NCBI RefSeq assembly: GCF_002234675.1
Contig: NC_019866.2
Location: 12,181,261 to 12,245,260 of the forward strand
Source: Oryzias latipes
Taxonomy: Eukaryota > Chordata > Actinopteri > Beloniformes > Adrianichthyidae
DNA: 64,000 nucleotides
Reading direction: 5' to 3'
In this document: piece by piece, positions 1 to 12,416 of the stretch
Position numbering within the stretch: position 1 is the first letter of the stretch
How the letters are laid out: each line of letters begins with the position of its first letter
Program-made: the position numbers and the translations under genes
Notes under the pieces: model-generated
The model's database searches: none
What the model saw: the letters and a program-made list of their open reading frames with translations, nothing else
What the model was told of the DNA's origin: nothing

Positions 1-51
1 TGGAGAGATGTTGCATTTGCACACGAGCCTCACCGTATTTCTTCTCCGCAG

Positions 52-871
52 GGGAAGATCGAGTACCTGGTCAAGTGGCGAGGATGGTCCCCTAAGTAAG
101 TAAACGCACCTGAACGCACGTAAACGCATGATGAATCCAACGGTTTGGAGGCAAATCAAGTGCACGATAGGACGCCGCAGCGCGCAGGCTGCGGGTGTTT
201 ATGTGCGGGTGTGTAACTGGGGGAGCGCGCTCGGTATGCGGCTCGGTCTGTCCGCGGATGCCTTCACTAATTTATGCGAGGGAAGGGGGAAGGCAGAGCC
301 ATGTAATCCCGTTTTAATTATTTCTGCTCTGCCAGCGAATTTACGAGACAGCGCTGCTAAAATGGCCGACTCCATGTTGGAGCTGGAGAAGCGCTTGGAG
401 CGCACACTTTAGCCTATAATACACCCCCCCTCCTCCCCCTTCCCGCACTTGAACGTCTTAGAGGTTGGATGAGCTGCTGCGGGACATCCAGATCTTTAGA
501 TTTCTGTCCCTCTTTGCGCAAATCTAAAGTGTAAATACAAAAAAATGACATGATAGGTGGGTGTTTTTGTTTTCTTCACCTTCAACTACAGTCTCACCTG
601 TTTGGGTGGATGTGATGACTCTTCTGTGTGGTGGGGGTGAGTGCTGCATGTGACAGCATGGTGACATGTGTTTGCTCCTCTCTGCAGATACAACACGTGG
701 GAACCGGAGGAAAACATCCTTGACCCACGCCTGCTGGTCGCGTTTCAACACAGGTGAGATACGTGGACTTTAGACGAGGCCCTCTCAGGCTCCACTCCAG
801 CCATGAACATATAAGGGCATAGGAGGAGGGACTGACTTTTCCCCCCTCCCACCACCTAAGGAGGACTCTCC

Positions 872-918
<47 letters not shown>

Positions 919-3900
919 GGGGGTTTGTGGAACTGGGGGCACTTTTGGATGTGGAAGAAGACTGATGTGGCTCGGCCTGTGAAAACCAAAACTGTGCAGC
1001 AGTGTTCCCATGAGGCTGGGTTATGTGCTGAGGCAGGTGGTGATGTGGGAGAGTGGAGGGTACAAGCACAGCTGTGGTTTTAACTTCAGGCCTCAGACCC
1101 CAGGCTTGTTTTTTTTCCTGTTCCCCCCAACTCCACCTTGAGACGTGCACTAATCTTCCCGTAAAGTGGATCTCTGACCTGAAAAACAGCTGGAAGCTCC
1201 CGAATCTAATGAATTGAAATGCTGCCGACCTTGTGTCCGCCCCTCCTCTGCAGCCCATCGGGCCTGTGAGATATGGAGACGCTCTGTGGGCCGGCGGGCT
1301 GCACCAGGGACTGAGTGAAGACGTGATGGCTGGGGAAAGGAATTCGCTTCTCTGAAAAGGCTAATTGACACGCAGCGCTCTTCAACGTTTTCAGTGTACC
1401 ACTCTCATATTCCCCTCTCAGCCCGCATGCGTGTGTGTGTGTGCTGATGGTCATGGAGAGCTGCCTCTGTGTATGGATTCCTCTCTGCTCCCAGTGGAGG
1501 GGGGATGGGATTCAACTAGGGAGTCTGTAATTGCCAAATCTTGTGTGAATAGGGGTCACCCTGTTAGGCGCTGTTTGAAATCTTACACATTACACTAGCT
1601 GTTTATTTTTCCTGGCAGCTCTGATAGTTTTAACATCTGTAGCAGAAGGCAAAACGACAGGCCGGGTTCTGCGCCTGTTTACAGCTGGCCTTCACCCACC
1701 GCTGGTTATTTATGAGCCAATGATGAGTCAAGGTTTATATCAGGGAGCAATATTTCATGCGTGGCAGCAGTGCTTGGGCTCAGCGCTGCAAAAATAATCC
1801 TGTATTTATGAGGAAGATGGTGTTTTTTCTGCAAAAGACTTAAAGGTGTGTTGCTTTTTTCAAATCCCAGAGGTGCTCCACGTTGGTGTATTTATGCTTT
1901 TTTTTTTCGCTTTACCTTGTGACCCTAATTAGAGATGTGCTGCAGAAAGAGGAAGGCTGTGCTGCAGGAGGGAGGATGTTTAAAAGACGGGGAGACATTC
2001 TCCCTGCTGCTGCCTTAATTGAATTTCTCTAGGATAATGAGAATATGGAATGGGCCGATTACCATGGAGAGCTATGCAAATAAGGACCACAATGCTTTGC
2101 AGCAGCATCCGTGTGAGCATTCATTAGCCCCTCTGAATGACTATTCCACTTTTGACCTTGAAAAGGTGAAGAAACGAGTGCTCAGACGATGAGCTTGTGA
2201 GGTTGTGTGTGGTTTAAGTAGGGTTCTTGTGTTAAAATGTGCCTATAATACAAGTTTGTTTATTTTTTCCACAGAGAGAGGCAGGAGCAGCTGATGGGGT
2301 ATAAAAAACGAGGGCCAAAGCCAAAGCATCTTCTGATTCAGGTAAATAAAGTGTTGTACAGTGAGGTGTCATGGTTAAATCATTCCGACTGAACCCACAT
2401 TATCTTTGTCATCTTTCTGCCTCGTGTGGCATCTGCACACTGAATAGTATTTTATCAAGGATCTTTTCTGTCTCCAAATATTTTCAACCCCAAGACAGAA
2501 ATTGCTGCAAAAAAAGTAGCTTTCTGCGTCCCTTTCGGTGCCTGAACCACACTTCGAGCCAAACGTGATTATATATTTGGAGAGCCCAAGCTGATTGCTA
2601 TGTGGCGTCACTTTTAAGAGGCAGAGCCGACTGTCAGAGTCACACGTGTCCGGTAGTCTGGGATGAAGGGTGACATGTCTGGTGGCACTTCCCTGACCTC
2701 GGGTCACAGCCGTAGTTTCTTGAGCGTTCCGCTGCGGTGCCCCTCTGACAACCACGGGGTCAGTCTGTATGGCGTGGAGGGGGAGGTTTGGGGCTTGAGG
2801 TGGGAGGGAGGCTGTGAGCTGCATTCTGATTGGATGATTCTTTTAGATACAAGTATGAATGAAAAACTAGAGTTGGGTCTGTCAAAATACTCAATTCAGT
2901 CTTTGGAGGCTTTGGAACTTTTAATATTAATTGATTAAAATGAATATTACAAAACAAATTGAATTTTGGTATGTTTTTGGACAATTGAATACTTAAATGG
3001 AGTAAATGTTTATTTAAGATTCTTACATTAAAACAAACAAAAAAACATTTTTTAACTAATGAATTGGCATTTCAATTTTGAGAGAAGATTTTATCTCTAA
3101 TGGAAAAAAGAATTAGCACTTTTTTGGCAATTTTGCTTTTCAGAAATTACCTCTATGATTTCTAAGCCATTAAACAGCTGTTTTGTGTTTTTGTACCTCT
3201 GGGAGCTGAGTCTGACAAATTACTCTAAAGTCAAAGGGAGGATGTGAGCTGGGATTTGTCTGTCTAGATGAGACTTCCCCCTATTACTGTTGCAATATGG
3301 GCGCTCTGGGTTATCATTTTTTCAGGAATTCCGATTTTAAACCATTTTAAATTTTAAAAAATGGTCTACTTCATCTCTCTCTCTTTTTTTTTTTTAGGTC
3401 CCCTCATTCGCTCGGAGATCCAGTATTCCTGCAGGTCTCGAGGAAACATCTCAGGAAGTGGAAATCACTCCAAAGTCTGATTCAACCCAGGTCCAGCGCT
3501 CCCAGCCCCAGCAATACCAGCTCAACAGCAAAAAGCACCATCAGTACCAGCCCAGCAGCCAGGAGGTTCCAGCCGATCCGCTCCCCAACAGCAAGAAGAG
3601 GCTAATCTACCAGCTGAACAGCAAAAAGCACCACCACTATGAGCCTGACCCACACATGTACGACATTCAGGCTTCACGCCTCAAAGAGGTGGTCAAAGTC
3701 CAGGAGGCAGCTACCAAGCCAGCAAACCCAGGCTGGAACCTGCCTCTGGCTCTGCAGCAGAAATGGGTTCGGGACAAAGACACTGGCTGCCTGAATAAAG
3801 TCAAGGAGCTGGCTGTGGAAGTGAGGAAACCAGCTGTTAAGGAGAGCGAGAACGCGCTGAAGCCCAATCCTAAGGATGCGGCTTTGCCTACGGCGGTCAG

Positions 3901-4759
3901 CAGCAAAATGAAGATAATCAAGAATAAGAACAAAAACGGACGGATTGTTATCGTCATGGGGAAGTACATGGACAAGGTTCATGGAGCGAAGGGGAAACAC
4001 GGGGAGTCTTCAAAGGAAGGCGACTCCCAGAGCACCAAACCGCCTGAAAACGGGAGTAAAATGGTGGAACTTTCTGGGAGTGGACTCTGCGATAGCAGTT
4101 CCGTTTCTGCTGCAGAGCATCTCATGAAGTGTTCACCCAAGGACAGGCATTTCTCCAAACCATCACCAAGCACTGCTGAGGAATACAACACAGAAGTGGC
4201 TCGCGGTCAAGCGGATTTACCAGAAGACCTGCCTCTGCAGCTGACCGCCAGCTCCCCTCCAACGTCTTGGACCGTTGACACCAACATTCCAACTCCTACG
4301 GCTGTGGACCAGATCAGGATCCCATCCTTTCCCAGCCACCGCAAGCGGAAGCTCTCAGATCCCGTTGAGGACAGGAATGTTCCTAAAACCTTTCTAACGT
4401 CAAGGAGTTTAAGCATGCCCAGCACTGTGGTCGCGCCCCCTCAGGACAAACCCATGGACTTACACTGCAGCGGTCCACGCCCCAGCGTTTGTACATACGA
4501 TGCGGCGGGCAACCAGGAGGAGCCAATGGACCTGAGCTGTCCAAAAAACAGGTCCGCGCTTGACGCCAAAGCGCAGCCAGAGCCCGACTCTGAGGCGGCT
4601 GTCAAAGACACGCCTACTGTGACGGAAGAAACACAGAAATCCACAGAGAAATTGAATGACCCGCCGAAAAACATCTCCCCATTCATGGGAAACATCATCA
4701 TTACCGATATCACAACAAACAGTCTGACCGTCACCTTCAAAGAGTTTGTCTCTTTTTGA
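52..4759 (+). CDS. cbx4: Chromobox 4 (Polycomb CBX4), first coding exon outside window
   Basis: Polycomb protein of canonical PRC1: the chromodomain reads H3K27me3 and the C-terminal box binds RING1; mammalian CBX4 is also a SUMO E3 ligase. Coding exons are 52-95, 688-753, 2275-2341 and 3398-4759, all GT-AG and in phase (1539 nt, 512 residues visible). Exons one to three give the chromodomain core ([15 protein letters not shown], then [15 protein letters not shown]) and the [18 protein letters not shown] segment. The last exon holds two copies of a QLNSKKHH motif typical of CBX4, a basic [12 protein letters not shown] block, two PMDL motifs and the Pc box [16 protein letters not shown] ending four codons before TGA. 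About 23 N-terminal residues must lie left of base 1. Human CBX4 is 560 aa. Its polyhistidine run and its VILLDS-type SUMO-interacting motif are not seen here. The identity is firm; which teleost co-ortholog is unknown. Confidence 0.95.
754..2274 (+). other. cbx4 intron between chromodomain exons, with microsatellite and possible enhancer
   Basis: This 1.5-kb intron contains a (TG)n tract followed by a run of about 22 G at 877-923. A non-repetitive AT-rich stretch at about 1990-2160 includes a perfect ATGCAAAT octamer at 2074-2081. No coding potential is seen. Confidence 0.6.
877..923. repeat. (TG)n plus poly-G microsatellite
   Basis: About 12 TG dinucleotides run directly into about 22 consecutive G. 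The open reading frames crossing it on both strands are repeat artefacts. Confidence 0.95.
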
Positions 4760-5950
4760 GAAACTTTCTATCGTTTGGGATTCCTGTTCATATGTTTATA
4801 TGTAAAAAAAAAAAAAACTACTAAAAACATTTGGATTTTTGTACATAAAGAAATTTTTAATTTATCACTCAAATTCCGTATGTTTCTTATAATGTTTTTT
4901 ACAGTAACTCCTCTGTGATGTTGTAGCGAAGAAAGTGCCCTCGAGGATTTGAGCGTTCACGTGGAAAAACTCCACATAAAAAACTGTTTATTCGTCAAAC
5001 TTAATTGCTGTTCTTTCCTGTACCAAACCTATAACCTGGATGTATGAAGGATTATATATGTTTTTAAAAAAGAAAAGATAATATATCTTATTTTGGTCTT
5101 AGAGGATGTTCTGGGTGTATAGCAATCAGAGATGAAACTGAAGCACTTAATGCATTTCCATGTCTTCTGTGCCACATGGTGAAGAAAGAAAGTCTTACTT
5201 CAGAGATCTTTCTCATTCCTTTTTATTCTTGACAAACAGCTGCCTTTTGAGGGAAATTTTTTTGTGGCTCCAGAAGTCCTGTCACGTGAATCCCAGTGTA
5301 GACACACTAAATCATATTTTCACTCCTTATGAACTACCAGCATTTCTTCTCCAGGCTGCATATTTTACATTTAAGATGTTTTATGGCTACAAATCAGATG
5401 CTAACTAACAAAATTGGATTCAGAAGTGAGTTTGTGTTCAGATGCTCCTTTTGATTTGTTTACCTCCCATGTTTTGGGTTTCATCTCATGTTAAAGCTAT
5501 AATCTGAAGAATGCATGTGAGCACTGCTTTGTTTTTCATGGAAGCTGCCGGGGTCATTGATGAGACTTTGTACGCAGTTACATGCGATCCAGTTAAAACC
5601 AAGAGGTTTCTTTGTATGCTGCTGAAATGTCAGAGATGTTGGATGTAACCCACATTGAAGTCTGAATGGCCTTCGGTGCACAATAAATGCAAATCCAGCC
5701 AGAATGCTAAAATGCTTTAAAACAAGAAACAGGAATGCATATTTATTGACATATGTTCAAAAAAGCAGTTAGAAGGAGTTCGCTGCATCAAGTTGCAGCT
5801 TCACCTTATTGATTTTCAGTCAAATTGCTCCTCTTTTCTATATATATTTTTTTCTTTTTGCACTCTGAAAAGATTGTCATAAAAGTATGTTCTATCAGGA
5901 GTTTGCTGACCTTTCCGTTACGCTTCTCCGGTGAAATATTTCACAATAAA
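4760..5950 (+). other. cbx4: cbx4 3' untranslated region (extent inferred)
   Basis: AT-rich non-coding sequence follows the cbx4 stop codon. AATAAA hexamers at 5682-5687 and 5945-5950 are the best polyadenylation candidates. The true cleavage site cannot be told from sequence. Confidence 0.5.
5682..5687 (+). terminator. cbx4: Candidate cbx4 polyadenylation signal
   Basis: Canonical AATAAA about 920 bases after the stop codon. A second AATAAA at 5945-5950 is an alternative. Confidence 0.45.
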
Positions 5951-8900
5951 GAGAGAGATTTGACCTCAAACGTTTTCTTGTGGCTATTTCTTTTCATGCT
6001 TGCATCTCTAGATTTTTCCACTGCTATGTGTGTCATTGTTGATCTTGTTTTTGTGAAGAAGAATGAAGCATTAAATACGACAAATACAAACTTGTGTGGC
6101 AAGAATAGGATAACAGATCATGTTGCATAATCAAAAGCCCTCCTGCACAAAGGACTCTCTGTATTGTTGAACTGCTTCGGTCACTTGTATTATTAAAACC
6201 TTCTCCGTGCATTATTCTACCTCTTTGACCTCCAACAGGAATGTAAACACACTACTTGAGTGGAGGAGTGCAGGGGAAGCTGTTATGTAACGCTTGAGTT
6301 TTGGAAAAGGCTTCAATGGAGCATGGAGGACATTTATTGAAACCTGTCGGCTTGTGAATGCATGTTTTATTTTTGACAAATCTGTTTAGAAGGCCTGTGT
6401 CACAATAATGTAAAATTTTTCCCAACTTTTTCTCCAAGAAAGAATGATTTAGAAACTGAAGTTTTGTTGTAGGGGCATGTGAAGCTTAAGTACAGATTGT
6501 GAGTAAAAGGAACATTTATTGACCCCCAAAATGGGATTGGGGCTCTTTTAAGTCCTCGTGGAAGCCAGGAGATAAAGTCAGAAAAAAGTTGTCAACTTTT
6601 TTATTGATTGAGGCCAAAGCAAAGATTGAATTAAATAGTCTGCTCGTTTTTGAAGTCACACTAAATTTTGACTGTTTTGCTCCTAACAATTTCTTCAATT
6701 TGTTTTGTAACTTCATTTCCAACAATGAAAATAACTTGGAAAATGGTGTGAATTTGGTTCCAGATCTGCTCTGATTTAGAAACTTCTATAGGTCTGAACC
6801 TTCAGCACAGGCAGTGTGGACTATTAATCAACCACGTCTCCAGTTTAACTAAAAGGAAATCATATAGAAACCAAGAAATGAAACCATTTGGGTTGTGCTG
6901 AACAATAATTGCACACTGATTTTGCGTCAAAATGTCAAAGCCATCGTGTCTTCAGGCCTCTTGAAGCAGCTGTGAGAACGCATCTATAGAAAAGTGAAAC
7001 AGCGTGGAGCGGGGCGGCATATTTATAGACAGAGTGTGATGTTTCACATTCCCTCTTTATCGTGCAGCGGCGGCTTCAGTCTGCGCAGAGCAGCTCTCCT
7101 CGTGAGGGTCATGCCTCTCATTAAAATCTCAGCGAGGGACCTGCTGCAGGCCCGCGGCGTCTCCTTAGCCTTCACAAATAAACGCACGACTGACACTGTG
7201 CCTTTTGTTTATTTGCTTCATCCTTGTTTGATGATTTTCTTTCATTTTGAAACTAATTATATGGCCTTGTAGGTTTGTGCGCTTTCATCCAAGAGGAAAA
7301 TCTTTTTTTGGACGCATCAGGCCGCTTTTAAGTGATGCTTTCCCCCAAAAAAATCCAAAAGGCGTGTCGCAGCTTTAACACATTTCTTGAAAATGTTGTC
7401 GCCCTGCATGTAAGTAGGACAAGTGCGCTGCAGTTGCCCAGAAACCAGAGAGCCAATAATGTTCTTACAGAGGCAGCTCTGTTTATTCACGCACGCCTGC
7501 CGCCATTGCGGCTCATGCAGACTGACTTTTCATCGACGCGCAGCCAAATATGGAGCTCAAGAGCGCAGGCTCTGCGCGCAGCTGACTCCTCTCAGCGCGC
7601 ACCAGATTCAGCCATTCTAGCGCCGACAGGAAATGTCGGTCTGCGCGCTATGAGTACCAAAATGGTGGTTCATATTTCCACAGCAGCCACAACGCATCTT
7701 TTGTCCGCGACGCGCCCGCCTTTGTCTGCGCCACTGCGGGGAAATTTTAACAGAGAGCAGCAGACGTGTCAGATCTGCGTTTATGGCTGAAAATTCATAA
7801 AGGAGAAATGGCTGCTGCGTCATGCACCTCTCTGCGAGCAGGCAGACTGTCCTTCCTGTTCGTGTCTGACTTAACACACATCTGCCGGAATATAATTAAA
7901 CCCCACCACCCCATAAGCTTTCATAATGACCGAAAACGAATAAAAATCGGGCTGCCTGCCTGCGGACCGCGCCTCATAAAGGTGAAGGTGGATCCATTAT
8001 TTGGGTTTTTCGGCACCACGACGAGTCGAGTCAGAACAGAACAAGAAAACGCATTTCTTTCGAGAGGAAAGTCGACCTGAATCACGTCTGGGGAGAATTT
8101 CCGACACAACTACTAGCGACACTGTGTCCTTTCACCAAATTTGGACCGCGCTAAAGAAAGAAAGACGTCAAGTAGAAAGAAATATAGATTAAATCCAATA
8201 AAAACAACAATTTGGATCTACAACGATATTAAACCACACCTACTCAAAGATTCGGTCCCAACATTACGCGTGATGTTCTATAGGCTGACGACTGACCTGT
8301 GAACATGATGATACTTAATTAAACCCGTGCTGACCCATGCAGGCTGCTTACAGTCCAACTGAACAAATGAATGATTTTTTTCCCCGTATTAACTCCATCA
8401 AAAAAGGTTTAGTTGTGGGGTTAATTTGTTACCTTATTCAGTCATGGTTTACCTTATTTGTCATCCTTTTCGTTTCAGTTCTGTGCAGAGTGTGGATGCC
8501 ATCAAGGACTTGTGCTGTGTAAATACATGAAAATAATTAGAGATTTAAGTGGATGCATACAGAAAAAATTCATAAAAATGTTTACATCTAGTGACAATTA
8601 TTCCTTTAATTATTTAGATTCATGCAGGAAAGAACAGCTGAGGCCCCAAATGAACTCAATGTAAAAAAAAGCTCCAAATTTCTTTTGCTTTTTGTGTGGT
8701 ATAAAAATTAATAATACTCATGTCAATAATAAATATTATTTTCTTTATTATTTACAAACTATTTCTCTCTTTGCGCATTTTATTGTGGTTAAAGAGAAGA
8801 AATTATAAATAATTGTTTTTTCTAAAACCGTGAAATCTTCACAATGCCCATATATGGACTGAGACTGAAAGAAAAATTTCAAAAAATTACGTTTAATGGG

Positions 8901-10170
8901 GAGAAAATATGAAAAATGAATCATCTTTAAAGGTGTTTGAACATTATTTGAAAAAAGCAATAATTTTCTTGAAGCAGTTGTCCCAACACAGCTAATTAAG
9001 ATTTATTTTAAACCTTCATTCTCTTACCTATGTTGCAGTATTTTGTGGACCATGTTAATTTATTTATTTGTTTTTTATGAATGTTTTAAGGAAAAAATTT
9101 GTAAATTGGCTAAAGGAGCTATACTGCGTGAAAAGGAAATGTTTTAGAGGCTGCGCATTACTCGTTTTTGATCACCTTTAGGCAAGAAACACCGCTCATC
9201 ATCCAGCTCTGTTCATGTTCATCTTTCACGTGGTCGTGTGACACAAAAAACCTGACCTATCTGCACAATTTTTCCGACCCATCATAGCATAAATCTTTCT
9301 TTTAGAGAGCACCATTACTCATTTTGCCACTTTGTAAGTCATAAATGTTTTTTTCGAAAATTGCAGAGATGCTTTTAAAGCTTTCTGGGGATCATCGGGT
9401 GTTGTGCGCACACGCTGAAATGCTGCGCGCTGGTTTTGTTATTGCGCAGCGCAGAATCTCAATGAATGCGCAATCGCAGAGGCTCACCTGATGAGACTCG
9501 GAAAAAGTCAAAGTTAAAGACAAAGCGGTTCGAACTTTTACCTAAATTATCTGCGCGCGTTGACATCGAAGAAACAATTAATTTGAGATGAAATGTAATA
9601 CTGGGAGTCATAGTTTTAGACCAAATTATTTTTTCATTTTTTGTGCGGCCTGTTTTAATTTTCTTTTTTAATATAGATGATTCACAATTATTCTGCTGAA
9701 TTGTTGGCCTTGATATTTTCTGTAAGTTGCTTTAATAACTAGTTGTTTATGACCCACATGTTTTTAGTTTTTGATGTGACTAATTGTCCTCCGGCGTGAA
9801 ACTCTTTAAAGCCCTCCGGGGACCTCTGTGGGGCCCGTGGCCCCCGTTCTGGGAGCCTCTCTCTCTGCTTGCTCCACGGTGCCAGACATTCCTGTACAGC
9901 AGCGCGGCAGCCGGAGCAGCGGGACTCCTCCCCCTCACTTACAGACCCGGAGCACGTAGCAGCAACAGAGCCAATGTGCTCCACCACGATCCGTCCTACC
10001 GACTGTGGCGCCTGGCAACAGAAAAGGACGTGATGACGTCCTCTCCAGATCACGTATTATGGGATGTGCGAAATTAAACAACCCCGAAGGAGGACGAGAG
10101 GGGAAACCAAAGAAAAAGAAAAAAACAAAAAAACAAGCGCGGCACGGATCAGCGACGTGCATGGTGAATC
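5951..10170. other. cbx4-cbx8 intergenic region
   Basis: No gene recognised. It is mostly AT-rich, with a distinctly CpG- and GCGC-rich patch at about 7340-7780 that holds a perfect CArG box (CCAAATATGG, 7544-7553). Smaller GCGC-rich patches lie at 9400-9560. The last 350 bases are GC-rich and act as the presumed cbx8 promoter and 5' leader. Short open frames in the region show no family resemblance. Confidence 0.6.
9800..10170 (+). promoter_or_regulatory. cbx8: Presumed cbx8 promoter and 5' leader
   Basis: This GC-rich segment directly precedes the cbx8 start codon and contains TGACGTCC, a near match to a cAMP response element, at about 10034. No convincing TATA box is placed. The call rests mainly on position and base composition. 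Confidence 0.4.
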
Positions 10171-12288
10171 ATGGAGCTGTCTGCTGTCGGCGAAAGCGTC
10201 TTCGCAGCCGAGTCCATCATTAAACGGCGGATCAGACGGGTATTCGCCGCTCTTTTTTGACGGCCAGCCTCTTCCTTTATCTATCACGCAAGCGCGTCTT
10301 CTTCCAGGTCGACGTGCAGCTGTCTGATAACCTAAATGTGTATCTGATCTGTTTTGCAGGGTCGCTGGGAATATCTGGTAAAATGGAAGGGTTGGTCTCA
10401 GAAGTGAGTGTTAAAGGCGAGGCTGTGAAGCACAGCGCTCCATCCTGGCCGCTCGCAACAACTGCAGCACCTAAGAGTGTGGCTTCAGCTTGTGGTTGTT
10501 TTCTTCTTTTCCTATGTTTGTTTGCGTTGCGCATCATTTGGCGCAGTCTGTCGCACGTCTTGCGGCTTTTGCGCAACATTCTTGTGGTAAAACGTCCGCC
10601 GCCGCAGAGCTACCCACTTTCTGAAGAGCACATAGCTTTAGCGGATTCGGGCTTTCACCATGCGTCACTGTCCGCGACGTTGCCTGCAATTTGAGCGGCC
10701 GGATTGCTTTCCAAAAAGTACTGTTCATGATGTCATGTTTGAACTGCAACCCCCGCCCCTTCTCGCTTGTTGTCACACAGGTACAGCACATGGGAGCCGG
10801 AGGAAAACATTCTGGACGCGCGCCTCTTTGCCGCCTTCGAGGAGAGGTGAGGCTTCATTTGACAGCGCGCTGCTGTAGGCCTCTCTGCGCAAACTCGAAA
10901 GCACAGTGGTATGGGGCGCAAATTTGGTTATTAAATAATCCGGCTTCCCCCCGTAAAGAAGTGATTTCAGGTAGCAAAAAACTTATAGAAAGTGTGTTTG
11001 CACAAAGCCTCATTTTTGTTCAGCTAAACTAAATAAATCTAAGTCCATTGGATAGGTGTTTTTTTGTCATGTGGAACCTTTTTTTTTCTTTTAGTCAATG
11101 GTGAATAATTTGCGAGATTAAAGAATCTAGAGTATTATTATTTAATTTTAGGATTATTTACTCTTTCAGGGAGAAAGAAAGAGAACTGTTCGGTCCGAAA
11201 AAGAGGGGACCCAAACCCGAGACGTTTCTCCTGAAGGTGGGTGCATCTTCTCACCTCTTCAAATGCACAAAATGTTAATAGCAAATATGATTATTATTTT
11301 AGAAAAAAATCAATCTTACTTATTTTGAAACTCTTGAGCGAAGTTTAGATAAGATTAGGTTGATTTAATGCATCATTTATATTTACATTTAGAAGAAGGT
11401 TCTGCGGGATTTTAACTCAATAATATTTTTCTAGTAAACCTCATCATTAGTTTGAAAAGACTGAATAATTTTATTTCCTGTCCTCAGGCCAAAGCCAAAG
11501 AAAAAACGTATGAATTTAGGATGGAGTCTCCCAGAGGAATCCAGGTTTCTTATCCTGTCCCGGAGCCCATTGTGACCCCAAGGGCCAGAGAGGGTTTACG
11601 CACCGTGGTGCCCACTCTCTTCCCTCCGAGTGCGATCAACAGAGGCGAAAGCGTCCACGTCTTCACTCCAGAGCCGGAGAGGAGGCCCAGACCACCTCCA
11701 CCTCCTCTCGGTGCTCAGGAGTCTTTACGTTTCCCTAAAAAGCGAGGACGCAAACCGAAGTGCTTGCATCATGAGAAACACGACGAGAGCGCCCCAGAGG
11801 AACCAGACGCCAAACGAAGGCTGCTGGAGGAGATGCCCACGGTTCCCCGGCGCCTCCATCATCGCGAGGAGACGTCAGAACACACTCTCATCCAGCTGAC
11901 CAAACGGTTCCAGGAGAAGACGACTATCACACCCAAGGGCAGCAGTCAGCACAGACACGTAGGGGGCGCGAGGTTGTCTTACACCTGCGCCTTCAGTCCA
12001 GATGTGCGTAAAAGGGATCATGACTGTCTGAGCAGGATGCAGCAGAGCGCGCTGAGGCGCGCCGCGGAGGAGCGCAGGCTTCGGGCGATGGACAGCTGTG
12101 CGCTCCAGAGGCAAGTCGGTGTCACGTCACGGCCAGACCACGACTCAGCCCCACGCTCAGCCTCCTGTTGGACCCCCAGTTTCACCAACCTGGACAGCGT
12201 GACCGTGACTGACGTCACCATAAACCTACTGACGGTCACGGTCAGAGAGAGCAGCACGGACAAAGGATTTTTCAAAGAGGAGAGATGA
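10171..12288 (+). CDS. cbx8: Chromobox 8 (Polycomb CBX8)
   Basis: Polycomb PRC1 subunit in the nucleus, reading H3K27me3 and recruiting RING1. Exons are 10171-10239, 10360-10403, 10781-10846, 11170-11236 and 11488-12288, all in phase, giving 348 aa (human 389). The start is fixed by [18 protein letters not shown], almost identical to the human N terminus. The chromodomain runs from residue 11 to about 60 with [21 protein letters not shown]. Next come [12 protein letters not shown] and [13 protein letters not shown], both CBX8 signatures. [11 protein letters not shown]-hook-like block lies near 11737. The Pc box is near the C terminus ([16 protein letters not shown]), ending DKGFFKEER as in CBX8. 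The human Arg/Asp/Glu repeat is missing, which explains the shorter length. It lies 5.4 kb after cbx4 on the same strand, as in mammals. Confidence 0.95.
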
Positions 12289-12410
12289 GGATGTCAGCAG
12301 AGTTTCGTTGAATGCCCCACTAACAAACAGGCCCATAGTCATGCTATATTTTTTCTAGGTAAAAGTCAGTCATGTACTACAATATTTAATACAATCCTGA
12401 AAATAATAAT

Positions 12411-12416
12411 AATAAA
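12411..12416 (+). terminator. cbx8: Candidate cbx8 polyadenylation signal
   Basis: AATAAA 123 bases after the cbx8 stop codon. Another AATAAA lies near 12662. Confidence 0.5.

Noticed and set aside
785-1258. 157-codon minus-strand frame with poly-Pro and Thr-His stretches
   Set aside because: It is produced by the (TG)n and poly-G microsatellite inside a cbx4 intron.
5825-6130. 101-codon hydrophobic open frame downstream of cbx4
   Set aside because: AT-rich composition in or beyond the cbx4 3' region, no family resemblance and no splice context.
7332-7790. 152-codon frame in the CpG-rich island between cbx4 and cbx8
   Set aside because: The frame is open on several strands because of base composition, with no recognisable domain. 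The island is kept only as a regulatory candidate.
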